From: Aquilaria yunnanensis
Lineage: Eukaryota; Streptophyta; Magnoliopsida; Malvales; Thymelaeaceae
Length of the DNA: 64,000 nucleotides
Direction of reading: 5' to 3'
Assembly (NCBI GenBank): GCA_039654915.1
Contig: JBDJPA010000012.1
Location: 868,001 to 932,000, forward strand
Shown: piece after piece, positions 22,401-35,470 of the stretch
Layout of the letters: every line of letters begins with the position of its first letter
How positions within the stretch are numbered: position 1 is the stretch's first letter
Program-made: the position numbers and the translations under genes
Notes under the pieces: model-generated
What the model saw: only the letters and a program-made list of their open reading frames with translations
Told to the model about the DNA's origin: nothing
Database searches by the model: none

Positions 22401-24756
22401 TACCTTGAAGAATGATGTTCGGATGGTAACAACTATACCTGATTTTAAAATGGAATGGTTTGACCACAACCTGACTAATGTTTCCAATTTCAGAATTAAA
22501 TCGTGGCCATCCATTCAGTATTACAAAGATTTTGTCCTCCTGAAGATGCTTGAAGCAAAGTAAGTTTAGATATTACTGGTCTTATCCTTCTTTCATTCAT
22601 TTCTTTTTTCCCTTCCTTTGTCTTTCTTGCTTCTGTAACTTATGTCCATTGGAAATAATTCCAAATCATGTGAAATTTCATTATCTAAAAAACTATTTTC
22701 TTTTTTGAAGTTTCCTTGCCTTCACAATTATTTAGGGCAAGAAGTAAACTGTCTGCTGTTTCAGTACAAGGCCCTTTGATCTTATTGTATGATACAGGAT
22801 AATAAGGATTTCCCCATTTTCAAATTGATTGTCATTTGATGCCCCTGCAGCAGTTCAAAGACACAGGTGCTTGGCAAATTATGAAGCTTTACGATTTTCA
22901 AGTCCAATATCAGGTTTTGGAGAAACATTAGTTGCAAGAATGAAAGAGTGTAGTGCAAGCAATGGCAGCAAGTACGTCTCTATACATCTTCGCTTTGAAG
23001 AGGTTAGCATATAATCTCGGAAATTCTTAAACATCATTACTCTGTAATACTTTTGCTGCTAAAATCTTATTCTTGCTATGGATGGTAACGATGACTCTGA
23101 GGCATCATTCCTTTTGTTGACAAATATTTGTGATTATTTCTTGCATCTCCAGGATATGGTTGCCTTTTCTTGCTGTGTATTTGATGGTGACGAGTAAGAG
23201 AAACGGGACATGGATGCAGCCAAGGAAAAGGGTTGCAAAGGAAAATTTACAAAACCCGGTTGAGTCATACGCCCTGGTACAATCAGGATCAATGGGAAAT
23301 GTCCTCTTACTCCGTTAGAGGTAAGAGAAAGTTGGTTTCTCTTCCTTTTAAATGGACTGGGTGGAAAAGAGCCTGCTATGCATGAAGGGAAAAAAGTTCA
23401 TTAATTTCTAAATTCACTTCAAATGGAAAATTGAAAAAGATATACAATTTTTTATATAGATTTCTTCATATAAAGCAAGTCAATGACGTGCTTATGGGAG
23501 GTTTGAACTTAAAACCATTTGACTATTGAATACTTCCTAAACAAAAGAAAGCTAACTAGTTAATAGCCATGTATCTTTATGGAGCTTGCTACACTAATTT
23601 GAGATTTTTGCATCAAGGAATGTTCAAAGTTTTCTTCTTTTGAGCTAAAAAGCAACACATTTTTTTTTCAGAGCAGCATTAACCTCTAGATTTGACTATC
23701 CATGCTTAGGATTAAAAAGTCTGCTCAATTGGAGTTTGAGGCATGTTAAAGGTTATAAGTTGAATGAGCTAGGTTTACTCAGAAGTGATACTGGATGCTG
23801 TTCTGGTACTTGTCTTGAGATGTGTTGATCCTATTCCAGTAACGTAGTTTATGAACTTTGATTAACCAAAAAACCTAATTGCCTACTTGTGGTACTTTTC
23901 ATGTATTAGTTGGGCTTGATGCTTAGAGGAATGGAGTTCGATAACAACTATATTATTTTGGAATCTGGAAAGATATATAGTAAAGAGAAAACAAGGATTT
24001 CATTGTTGGAAATGTTCCCCAACCTGCAAGCAAAAGAAATGTTAGCATCTGAGCAGGAACTTGCTCCATTTAAGGTCCATGATACTGAACTTTGTTTATC
24101 CTCTTTCTCTGTCAATATTGCATTTGATTTTTTGTTGTCACGTTGATTAATTGTCTTCCAAATCAGCAGAATTTCTCTTCCAGAATGGCTGCCCTAGACT
24201 ATGCTGTTTGTTTACACAGTGAAGTATTTGTCACAACCCAGGGAGGGAAATTCCTACATTTTCTAATCGGCCATAGAAGGTATTTGTATGGAGGCACTCA
24301 AAAACAATTAGGCTAGACAAGCAAAAATTAGCATTGCTCTTTGATAATCCGAATATTGGGTATGTGTCTCTATTTTACTTGTGCTTTTTAGAGTTTTTTC
24401 CCCTTCTTTCTTCAGAAGATGGGGACATCTCTAACAAATCAAAGCAAAGATATCATTTGCTCAAGGTTACAGCCAAAGTACAAGGTAGGGAATTAGTTAG
24501 AGAGAACCATGAAGGATCAATGCTAAGGGAACATATGTACCTTGTGCTTGTGAAATGTAAAGCTAAATATCAAATCATGTAGTTTTTAACTCATAAGAGT
24601 GTTCATTACTTCTTTTTGCTACCAGGTGGAAAAGTTTCAAGCGCCAAATGCTAAATACGCGTTCCCATAGTGATTCAAAGGGGTTTGAGCTGAAAAAACC
24701 AAATGATTCCTTGCCCAAATTGCATGTGCCGTGTAAACAGAACCAAGGACCTGTGA

Positions 24757-26246
24757 TCATTATTGGCTGCTTGATCTTGGAAGGGGACCTGATCTGTCAA
24801 TCTTGATCTTGCAAAGATTGGCAGACCCTGTTCTGCACTAACCCTCTCATCAGCAGTTGTAATTCTTTGAATTTTTTTCTCCATTATTAAGGTGAGAGGG
24901 CATATTCTCCAGGTTTGAAAAAGATTGAGGTTTTGAACATATTGATCTATCACTCTAAAGAGGGAAATGCACCATTTTGTTGATCCAACAGAGCACAAAC
25001 AACAGAGCCCGAACACCCTAGCTCGAAGCTCGGGAAAGGTTCGAACTTGGCTTCGTGGCTCGATTGGGTCGAAGCTTGATTCAAGCTCTATTGGATGTTT
25101 GAGCTCAATTTAAGAAATAAAAATTAAGATTGTAGGGTTTAGATATATTAAAATGTAAAATTAATTTTATTTGTATATTAAAATATTAGGTCCGTTGTGT
25201 TTGGTAAGAGTTCAAGCTGAACAGTATCAAGTTCAAAGCTCAACTTGATAAGCGTTCAAACTTAAAATGAAGCTTGAAGCTCATTAAAATTGACTTGACA
25301 ACAAAAAAAAAATCAAACTAGAGTTCGAACAGTTTCATAAGGGACTAAACTCGTTTATACTCCTAGTGTACATCTCTTCTTGTTCTCCCTTTCTGTTACT
25401 TGAGAAAATTTGCTGCTCTTGGCCTCCAGAAGTAATAACTAAACAATAAGAAAATGAAAATGCAAAGGTGATCGAAGTTGCTCCAGCTAGAAAATACCTT
25501 AATCAGTAGGACTGGTGCAAATCGTAAGAATGAAACATAACGGAGACAAAGTCGTGTTGTTGACCGCGTCTTTGATGCATTCGCTAGTACGTAGTAAGTT
25601 TGTACATTTGAATATTCATAATTTTGTGGGTGTAATTTATCTCAAGAGCCAAGACTATAGAACAATAGAGTATAAAGATTTTTTATTTTGAAATAAGATC
25701 TTTATATTTAATTCTAACCTTACCATGTGGAAAAGGAATAGAGTTACCTATTATTTTACAATCTAATTAGGCTCTCTAGGTAACTCAAACTTGATCAAAC
25801 AACAACAGAGAGATACTTACTATGTGTGATATAAGAAATAACGCTATTCTTCCCTTATGTAGATGAAATCCATTTGTACCTTGGTGCTGCATATTTGAAA
25901 CCAAGAATATACTTCGATTAGTTGGATAGTGTGAACACATGTTTTACTCGTGCTGGACTGACCAAAAGAAATTTATACATTATAATATTTAGTATTCAAA
26001 CCATATTTAGCAATAAGTATTTGATAGACTATAGCTTAGTGTTGAATCAAGCGGAGGGCTAAGAATGAAGCTCATATAGATGGTTATCGTGACTGACATG
26101 TGATCGTTTTAAATAAATAGTGTGACTACATAATATCTTTGATGATAGCGCATGAAGAAAAGTGTGAGACATAACCTATTAAATGTTAACACATTTGCTT
26201 CCAATAGAAAATAATGTTTTTATCAAAAAATGTATATTTTAATTAA
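24757..26246. other. intergenic, possible hAT-type MITE remnant at 25015-25375
   Basis: No gene recognised. 25015-25375 is rich in 'agctcgaagctc' and 'aagttcaagct' phrases, and its right end (ctcgtttatactccta) resembles the complement of a hAT terminus of the TAGGGGTGTAAACGAG type. The left terminus is not clear, so it is at most a truncated copy. The rest is AT-rich. Confidence 0.3.
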
Positions 26247-27490
26247 GGCTTAAAAAGCATTTTTGGCTCTTGAACTCACACAACCAGGACAGTTAGTCCC
26301 TTGAACATAAACTCAATTTAACTAAATCCTTCAACTTGAAAAAACAAATGGTACACTTTAGTCATTTACAACACCTCGTGCTCATCACATGATTCTGTGC
26401 TTGTTATTGTTTGGTGGAGAGGGTAGAGAGTGTCCTTCCTCCTCCGCTACAAGCACCACTGACCATGACTCAGAGTTAGTCTCCAAGCAAAGCTCTTTCA
26501 TCCACTCCCCCTCTAGTCTCCAGCCCTTCAATGATGACCTCTCTTTCCTCATCGACTGTGACCGCCCTGCCATCTCCTTCTTTCTTTCCCTTCGCATATT
26601 CTTCCATGTCCCCCATTCTCTCCTCACCCACATCTGGTTCCAACTTCAATCCCTTCTGCCAAATTAAGTTGATTTGCACGAGCAAGAACTACAATCCCTA
26701 TGTCAGTGATGCCACAGTTTGAGAATCATTAAGCAATGTGCAATTCTCAGCAATTGCAACCAAACTAGCATCATTGATCCTACATTTCTGAAGATTTACC
26801 ACCTCATTAGTCTAACCATGCTAAAGAGACATAGATGAAACAACCTTGTCACTCAAAGTCATATAACTATTGAGATTAACCTTTACCAAACCAACCTTAA
26901 TACCTTTAGTTAATACAAGAAACCCATCATCTGTAATTCCATGAAGCCCACTAAATTTCCCAACAAAGCAAGAATAACATCACCAAAACCAGGGCAACCT
27001 CAAATAAATAATGAAGTTAATCCCAAGTTGAGATCCTTATACCTTAAGCAATTTACAAATGCTAGAGCCTTCAACTTGGCACCAAAGCTAAAAAAGGAAC
27101 CAAAAAAGCCAAACTGTGTGATAACATGGCACTTTTCCAGCTGCAAGCTCTCGCTGCATTGGTAAATAAGACCAAACCATGAGTGTAATTGCTTGGATTA
27201 GGTGTTATGAAGTTGAAGAAGCTCGTATTGGTGAAGGAAGTTTGGAGGAATGATGATTCAAACGATTTTAGCAAAGTAGTTAAGTAGTGGGAAGCCTTGG
27301 AGGGGAAGGAAATAGAGGACAATGAGGGGTAAGAGAGGAAGGAAAGCGTAGAGGATAAGGGCGGAGTATGTGGAGGGGAGAAGAGGAAGGAGAGTGTGAA
27401 GGATGGGGCAGTGTTGGTAGCAGAGGAGGAAAGACACTCTTTGCCCTTATCTCCAAACAATAACAGCAAGTAAGTGACGTTAAGGGAAAC

Positions 27491-30022
27491 TGTGACAGCT
27501 CTCCTAGTCAATTAATCAAGTAAGTGTTTATTTACTTTGATTAAGTGTTTATGAAATTAAGTACCTCAAATTAGCGCCTTGTTAAGCAAGTAACATAAGC
27601 TTAATTAAGTTAAGTGAGTTCCTAAGTGTGATTTGGCATAGTTAAGTCAAGACCATTAGTTGTTCTAGCTTTTAGAATCATCCTAGTAAGTTTGGACAAC
27701 TTGTGGCACTAAGTGTTCTTTTTGAGCCATTTAGAACTTAAGTAGCTAAAGTGTTCAAGAAAATTAAGTTTGAGAAGCTTTTAGTACCTTTTAAAACAAA
27801 GAAAAGTTAGTTTTGAGAGTGAGTTAGTGACCTATTTGAAGCTTTTGAGAGTATGAGGACTTAAGTGCAAGGGGAGGGAAGTTGCTTATTAAGCTTATAA
27901 ACTAAGTTTTCTTCTTCTTCTTCTTCACTTAGCCAATTGTTCTATGCTCCCAAAATTCGTAGCTCCACTTTCCTCTCAAATTTGGCAGCTCAAACTTCCA
28001 TTTTCTTGCAAGTTCTCATTGAATCAAGGGTGCCCAAGGTGTTAGAAAGATCACTAAGCCCCTTTGCTAGTGTTCTTGCTTCATTTGATCTTTGGAAGCT
28101 TGTTTTGGAATCCAATTTCGTAGGTAAGCTTCTTGAGATCATTTGGTGTGTTTATAGGTTGTTTCTAGAGCTAGAAATGGTCTTGGTTTGATTGGTTTGG
28201 GTGCCAAATTTCGTTGGTTTTAGGCTTGGAACTCAAGGAAGCTCAATTGAGCTTAGGAGGCTTTGTTGCATTGCTTGCTTTGTGGCTAAAATTGAGGTAA
28301 GGGTTCAAGTAATTAAGCTCAAATAATGCATGGTTTTGTAGCTTTGTGTGTTGGGATGAATTAGAAACAAGACCCATTAAGTTTGGATTAGAAATGAGAG
28401 AGTTTGAGTAGTTTGTGTACAAGAGCGACGCTGTCGCATAAACCCAGAAAAACAGAATTGGCGACGCGTCGCCAATTCGTCCGTGAATTGGCGCCGCGGC
28501 GCCAAGAAGCGAAATTGTACACAGAACGTTTACTCGGCGGCGCCGCGTCGCCAAAAGCATTTGCTCTTTGGCGCCGCGTCGCCAAATGCCAATTTGGCCT
28601 CGATTTCCGGCCATCCTAAGATTAACTTAGACTCTCGGTTTCTATCCCTAGGCTATTCTAAGACGTTTCATAGCCTCGGTTGGGTCTAGAATTCGTTCCT
28701 AAGGCGGGAATTGTGCGTTATTTGGAAGGTAGTCAAGTTGTGTGGTTAAGTATAAAAGAAATGTGACTTGGTGGCTAAGTAACTCATAGTATTTAAGTTT
28801 TTAAATGGAAATTAAGGGGATTAAGTGGGTTTTTAGACTCTTTATTGGCCATATAGAGTATCAATTACATATGGTCAATAGAGAGAAAAACCTAAGTCGA
28901 TCCCAACCAAGCCATTTGGTTTGGTAAGTGAGCCACTAGTAGTATTTTGAGTTAAACCTTGAGGGTTTGACTAGTTAAACCACATAGTAAGACTACCCTG
29001 TACAATAAATCAAGGGTAAAGGCGGGTAAGTTTGAGATAGGTGACGACCTACTCTAGAACCCGTAGATGGGACTTAATTGAGGTAAAGTGTCCGGGATAC
29101 GAGGGCCAGTATCTCAAGTACCTCAGCCGTTTGAGCTCACGGCAAGAATTAAGGCACTTAAGTGCAGAAAGTCCCAAGTGCATGTGTTGTGTGCATTCCA
29201 TACCATACATCCATACATTGCATTTTTGGCATTTTGTTGATTGTTTGTTGTTTGAATTGCATGTTTGATTGCTTGGTTGCCATATTGCATATTTGTTGCA
29301 TATTTCTTTGCAGGTATTCAAGAAGGGAATCCTTACTGAGTACTTTTAAGTACTCATTCCCTTAGTTTTATTGTGCAGGATCTAATCCCGGGCCTAATCA
29401 CTGAGGTGATAGTCGAGGCCTAAGCTTTCTGTTTTGCAGGTATTTTATTGAGAATCCTAGTGATTCTAGTTTCTTGCAGTATAAGTTATGTGCTAACCAA
29501 GTTGTGCCTTTACAGTGTAGAGGCTAAGAGTACACAAGAACAAGGTCTAGTGAAGGGCTACACTTGAAGCTTGGTTTAGCTCAAGGTGGGCTCAAGTAAA
29601 TGATCTTAGTTAGTAGTAATTTTGTCTCTTGTACATAGTACTTTGTGTACTAAGTAAGTTGCCTCTATTGGGATACATTAGGATGTAAATCCATCTTGTT
29701 ACTTTTGGGTGCATGCTAGAGTTAAATGTATGCACAAAACTGTTACTTGTAGTTAAAGCAACTAGTATTTCAATGACTTGGTACGTTTTCAGTATGTTTT
29801 AATGAAATGCTCGAGCAATGTTTTAATTCAAGACTTTTAAAATTTCGGTTGCATTGCCAAGTCAGAAGCATGCATAACTTATTCTGAGTAGGCTAAGTAA
29901 CTAGTTGCATATAAATTGTTTTAATTTATATTGACGAGTAATAGTTAGCCAACTGTAACTAGTGAGATTCATTATCCCTAAGAGCCTACAAGATTAGGGG
30001 CACTGGGCCCCGTTCCGTCACA
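27491..30022. mobile_element. solo LTR of a large Ty3/gypsy-type retrotransposon
   Basis: The stretch begins tgtgacagctctcc and ends ccgttccgtcaca, so it has the TG...CA boundaries of an LTR. It is bounded by the perfect 5-bp duplication gaaac (27486-27490 and 30023-30027). At 2.53 kb it has no reverse transcriptase, primer-binding site or second copy. TGTGACAG... starts, long LTRs and a 'gaatccttactgagta' segment are typical of Tekay/Del-like chromovirus LTRs, by recollection of the family. A stem-loop gagtactt/aagtactc lies at 29338-29355. Recombination between two LTRs of a full element would leave exactly this structure. Confidence 0.75.
28455..28590. repeat. cluster of GC-rich palindromes inside the solo LTR
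   Basis: Within an AT-rich LTR there is a 24-bp perfect palindrome at 28455-28478 (core ttggcgacgcgtcgccaa), an 18-bp perfect palindrome at 28488-28505 (ttggcgccgcggcgccaa), and two one-mismatch relatives near 28535-28552 and 28567-28586 (tttggcgccgcgtcgccaaa). All share the TGGCG.CGCG.CGCCA pattern. Confidence 0.85.
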
Positions 30023-30486
30023 GAAACAAAGTCACATGATGAGAATGAGGGTGAAAAGGACTAAAGTGTATTATTTTTTCAAGTTAAGAGGATGAATTGA
30101 ATTAAGTTAATGTTTAAAGGGCTAACTATTTGAGTTGTTTGAGTTCGAGAGTAAAAAATCCCTTTAGGCTTTAATTAACTATTGTGAAAAAAATACACAA
30201 TTAGAAGCTTATGATATAAAAATTCCTTTTTTCTTGTGTGTTTTTTAATTTTTTTTGTATTTAGAATCATCATACAAGTTTATAGGGAGCAATATACTAT
30301 TATAGTAATTAAAGAAAAAAGTATGCCAGCTTTTGTCAAGATCAGAATGGCAACCGAACAAGTTTTTATAAGGCATGATGTAGGTGGTGGCAATGTCAAA
30401 ATTCGAACCCTGACATCTTCATATCTCTTAGAGCCCTTAGCCACTAGGCTGCAAAGCTAGAGACCTTTTCTTGTATATATTGAGTA

Positions 30487-32148
30487 AGGGTGAACATGAG
30501 TTAGAGTAAATCTGAAACCCGGCTCAAACCACTCCTATTGGATGAAGTTTGGCTGGATGTAAATAGATTATGTTTTGTGTGTTGATTTCACATTTAGGAG
30601 AATTATCAATTTTCATGTTGATTTTGGTTTCATATGGAACCAATCTGAGATGAAACTGAACCGAAAATATATGTATAAATGTATAGTAAAAATTACAATA
30701 TTACTAAACTGATCATTTATTTGTGTTTGAACATATACATGTAAATATATATATTACTAAATTGTTTATATATTTATGGGGTAAAATCCATATTTGGTCC
30801 CCTAACTTTAAGGGTTATCCTAATGTGGTCCCTTATCTTTAAAAGTGGCTATTAAAGTTCCCTAACTCAACTAATGTGTCCTATTTTGGTCCCTACTGTC
30901 AGTTCTGCCGTTATGTTGGATGGAAATTGCCTACATGGCACATAGATTGCCACGTGGCAGCTTCTTTTATGATAAGAAATGACTAGATTGGGAAAATAAT
31001 AAAGTTAAAGCTAAAATTGACATAAAATAATTTTAGTGACCTAAAAGCTAGTTAACCAAATCTTCCCCCATCTTCCCCAATCTCGCCGGCACGCCTCCCC
31101 AATTCCATTCTCGCCGCCCCTTTGCACTGCTTCCAGGATGGCTGCGGCGTTCGCCAAAACATTGCTAAGGGCTGCCGATTCCTTGTCCAGGCCAATGTAC
31201 GTGAGCTAGCGGCTGTTCTATCTTCTACCACCGCTTTGAAGGCCGGATCTCGCTCCTGGATGACATGGAGGATGACGAAGCGAAAGAATGGCCGACGAAG
31301 TGAACCGGAATGGGCACTTGTTTCTGAGGATGATGGAACGCACTCTTAGGCTGTGCCTGTACCGGGATCGGCTTCGTGGCCAGCGGGTAGCGAGGACTGG
31401 CGAGACGGAGGGCGGCAAGATGGTGGATGACGAGGAAGTGGCCGAGTGGGTATCAAGGCGGATTTCCAGTTGGCAGTGGGTAGGCCGGACGTGGTCGGCG
31501 ACGGCCAGCTCGAATCCAAGAAGATTTGGGGAAGATAGAAATTAGGGATTAATGTCACTTAAAGTCCTTAGAATTATGTGTTTCATCAATTTTAGCCTAT
31601 TATTTATTGTTCTTTTATTCTAGCCACTTATTATTATGACATAGGATGCCACGTGGCAAAGTAAGTGCGACATAGGTAATTTCCGTCAAAGATAACGACT
31701 TAATTGACAGAATAGACCAAAATAGGACAAGCTAAGAGAGGTAAGGGACTTTAAGATGTACTTTTGAAGATAAGGGACCACTTTGGGACAACCCTTAAAG
31801 TTAGAGGGCCAAATTTGGATTTTACCCTATATTTATGTATGAACATATACATTAAAAACTATGATATTACTAAATTGTTTATTTACTAAGCATATGGATT
31901 AAGTTATGTACTATGTCAAATATTTATTAAATTAGTTGTAGATGTAATTTTATTACATTATGAGATTCTTAATTGTTATATTTATTTTGTAAAAATAAAA
32001 TAAAAACCCAAGAACTGGAAAGACTAGATCCATAGTTCTAGTTTTGTTCATCTCGATTCTCAAATTATATAAATTTTTTCTAAAATCATCGTCGTTTTAA
32101 GTTGGCTAATCGATTATAAAACCGAATCAATCCAACTAATGCTTATCC
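30487..32148. mobile_element. possible hAT-type MITE split by a MULE
   Basis: The left edge (aagggtgaacatgagttag) resembles the complement of the right edge (actaatgcttatccct). The inside text, such as 'aaacccggctcaaacc' on the left and 'aaaccgaatcaatccaac' on the right, is typical of small hAT-like elements. The match is imperfect and I could not find a matching 8-bp target duplication. The MULE at 30779-31827 lies inside it. Its right edge would end about 80 bp upstream of the phytanoyl-CoA dioxygenase ATG. Confidence 0.35.
30779..31827. mobile_element. MULE-type element with GC-rich interior (Pack-MULE candidate)
   Basis: The termini are inverted repeats of about 190 bp: gggtaaaatccatatttggt at the left and its near complement at the right (ccaaatttggattttaccc), with an internal inverted 'gccacgtggca' motif on both sides. 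It is flanked by a perfect 10-bp duplication tatatttatg (30769-30778 and 31828-31837). The interior 31050-31550 is distinctly GC-rich compared with the arms and contains open frames on both strands, none with a domain I recognise. It may be a captured host fragment. Confidence 0.85.
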
Positions 32149-32170
32149 CTGTATTACATGTGCCCAAACT

Positions 32171-32180
32171 CTATAAATAG
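32171..32180 (+). promoter_or_regulatory. TATA box of the phytanoyl-CoA dioxygenase gene
   Basis: The sequence ctataaatag lies 46-55 bp upstream of the ATG at 32226. It is a good match to a plant TATA box at a position that would give a short 5' leader. Confidence 0.6.
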
Positions 32181-32225
32181 TCGTGGAAGGGTGGGGAAGG
32201 TCCAAATTCAACCTGGAGGACCGCT

Positions 32226-34993
<2,768 letters not shown>

Positions 34994-35470
34994 ATTTTAA
35001 GTTCATGGATAGCAGCAGAAATGGGTGAAGAGCACAATCTTGTACAGTTGTGTCTCAGAAAAGATAATCTTTAGCTAGTTTTTTTTTTCTTTTCAAGTTT
35101 ATGTATCCATCTTCGTTTCCATATGCTGTTGACAGAATCATCAAGATGAATTCGTTCTTGTAATGTAACTTTAATTTTCTTTGGTTCTCAATAATATAAC
35201 TGTATGACAGTTAAATATAAGTTTATTTTGGATGCTTTTGGTGCTGTAACCGTGTGTGACGCATTTGATCCAAAACATGCATTCAGATGCATTCTTCAGA
35301 GAGGATTCTATACTGCAGCAAAAAACTTCATTTTATTTGGTTGACATGTGGATGCTGGAAAACAGATCAAGCTATCTTGTTCTGAACATCTGATTTCTTG
35401 CTGCTGCTTTCTTGATCCTTGGAGTGCAAGGAATTGATTTGACAGTGTTATGCAGTGACATAAGCACAAA

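Larger units (their letters stand above)
16801..24756 (+). pseudogene. decayed O-fucosyltransferase-family gene (GT106 type)
   Basis: Exons in order: ~16801-17028 (membrane anchor IYISGMLLYMRTALFDLV), 19870-19936 (STIWKSSYGGEWRLC), ~20834-20883 (GYIYIEANGGLNQQR), ~21033-21122 ([14 protein letters not shown]), ~22365-22560, 22798-23002 (ANYEALRFS, YVSIHLRFEE), 23153-23320 (DMVAFSCCVFDGDE), 23910-24074 (LMLRGMEFDNN), 24170-24359 ([14 protein letters not shown]) and 24626-24756 (ending MCRVNRTKDL). Family knowledge: these are Golgi type-II membrane proteins with a GDP-fucose fucosyltransferase fold, implicated in cell-wall or adhesion phenotypes. The copy is dead. In-frame stops occur at SP*LY and KL*PE in exon 1, GD*FV near 22390, SN*LS near 22828, DE*EK near 23196 and PG*VI near 23260. 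A 1-bp loss shifts the frame near 24294, and about 14 bp are missing before the final CPNC motif. Several stops fit C-to-T changes of CAG or CGA codons. No AG acceptor is visible before the third exon. Intron 1 is swollen by a transposon. Confidence 0.85.
26247..30169. mobile_element. MULE-type element split by a solo LTR
   Basis: The left end (ggcttaaaaagcatttttgg) and right end (ccctttaggc preceded by taaaaaat) are inverted repeats of about 150 bp, with further inverted matches at 'gacagttagtccc', 'cactttagtc' and 'cacatgat'. It is flanked by a perfect 9-bp duplication tttaattaa (26238-26246 and 30170-30178). Removing the solo LTR at 27491-30022 leaves about 1.4 kb without a transposase. 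The interior frames (26389-26667 plus, 27071-27511 minus) are mirror-related parts rich in Ser and Pro and are not credible genes. The termini resemble the inner element at 3268-4149. Confidence 0.8.

Noticed and set aside
27071..27511. Open frame of 146 codons on the minus strand inside the MULE
   Set aside because: It is Ser/Pro/Phe-rich, mirrors the left-arm frame of the same element (26389-26667) and ends inside the solo LTR junction. This is what a diverged inverted repeat gives, not a gene.
28243..28619. Several overlapping frames with Arg/Ala-rich proteins around the palindromes
   Set aside because: Both strands are open because the palindromic CG-rich repeats lack stop codons in all frames. 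They lie in a solo LTR.
34999..35420. Possible WOX gene between the dioxygenase and CLE genes (expected from Arabidopsis order)
   Set aside because: No homeodomain-like residues were found in any frame I could read between 35.0 and 47.3 kb. Absence is not proof, since a small exon could be hidden in the transposon-rich stretch.
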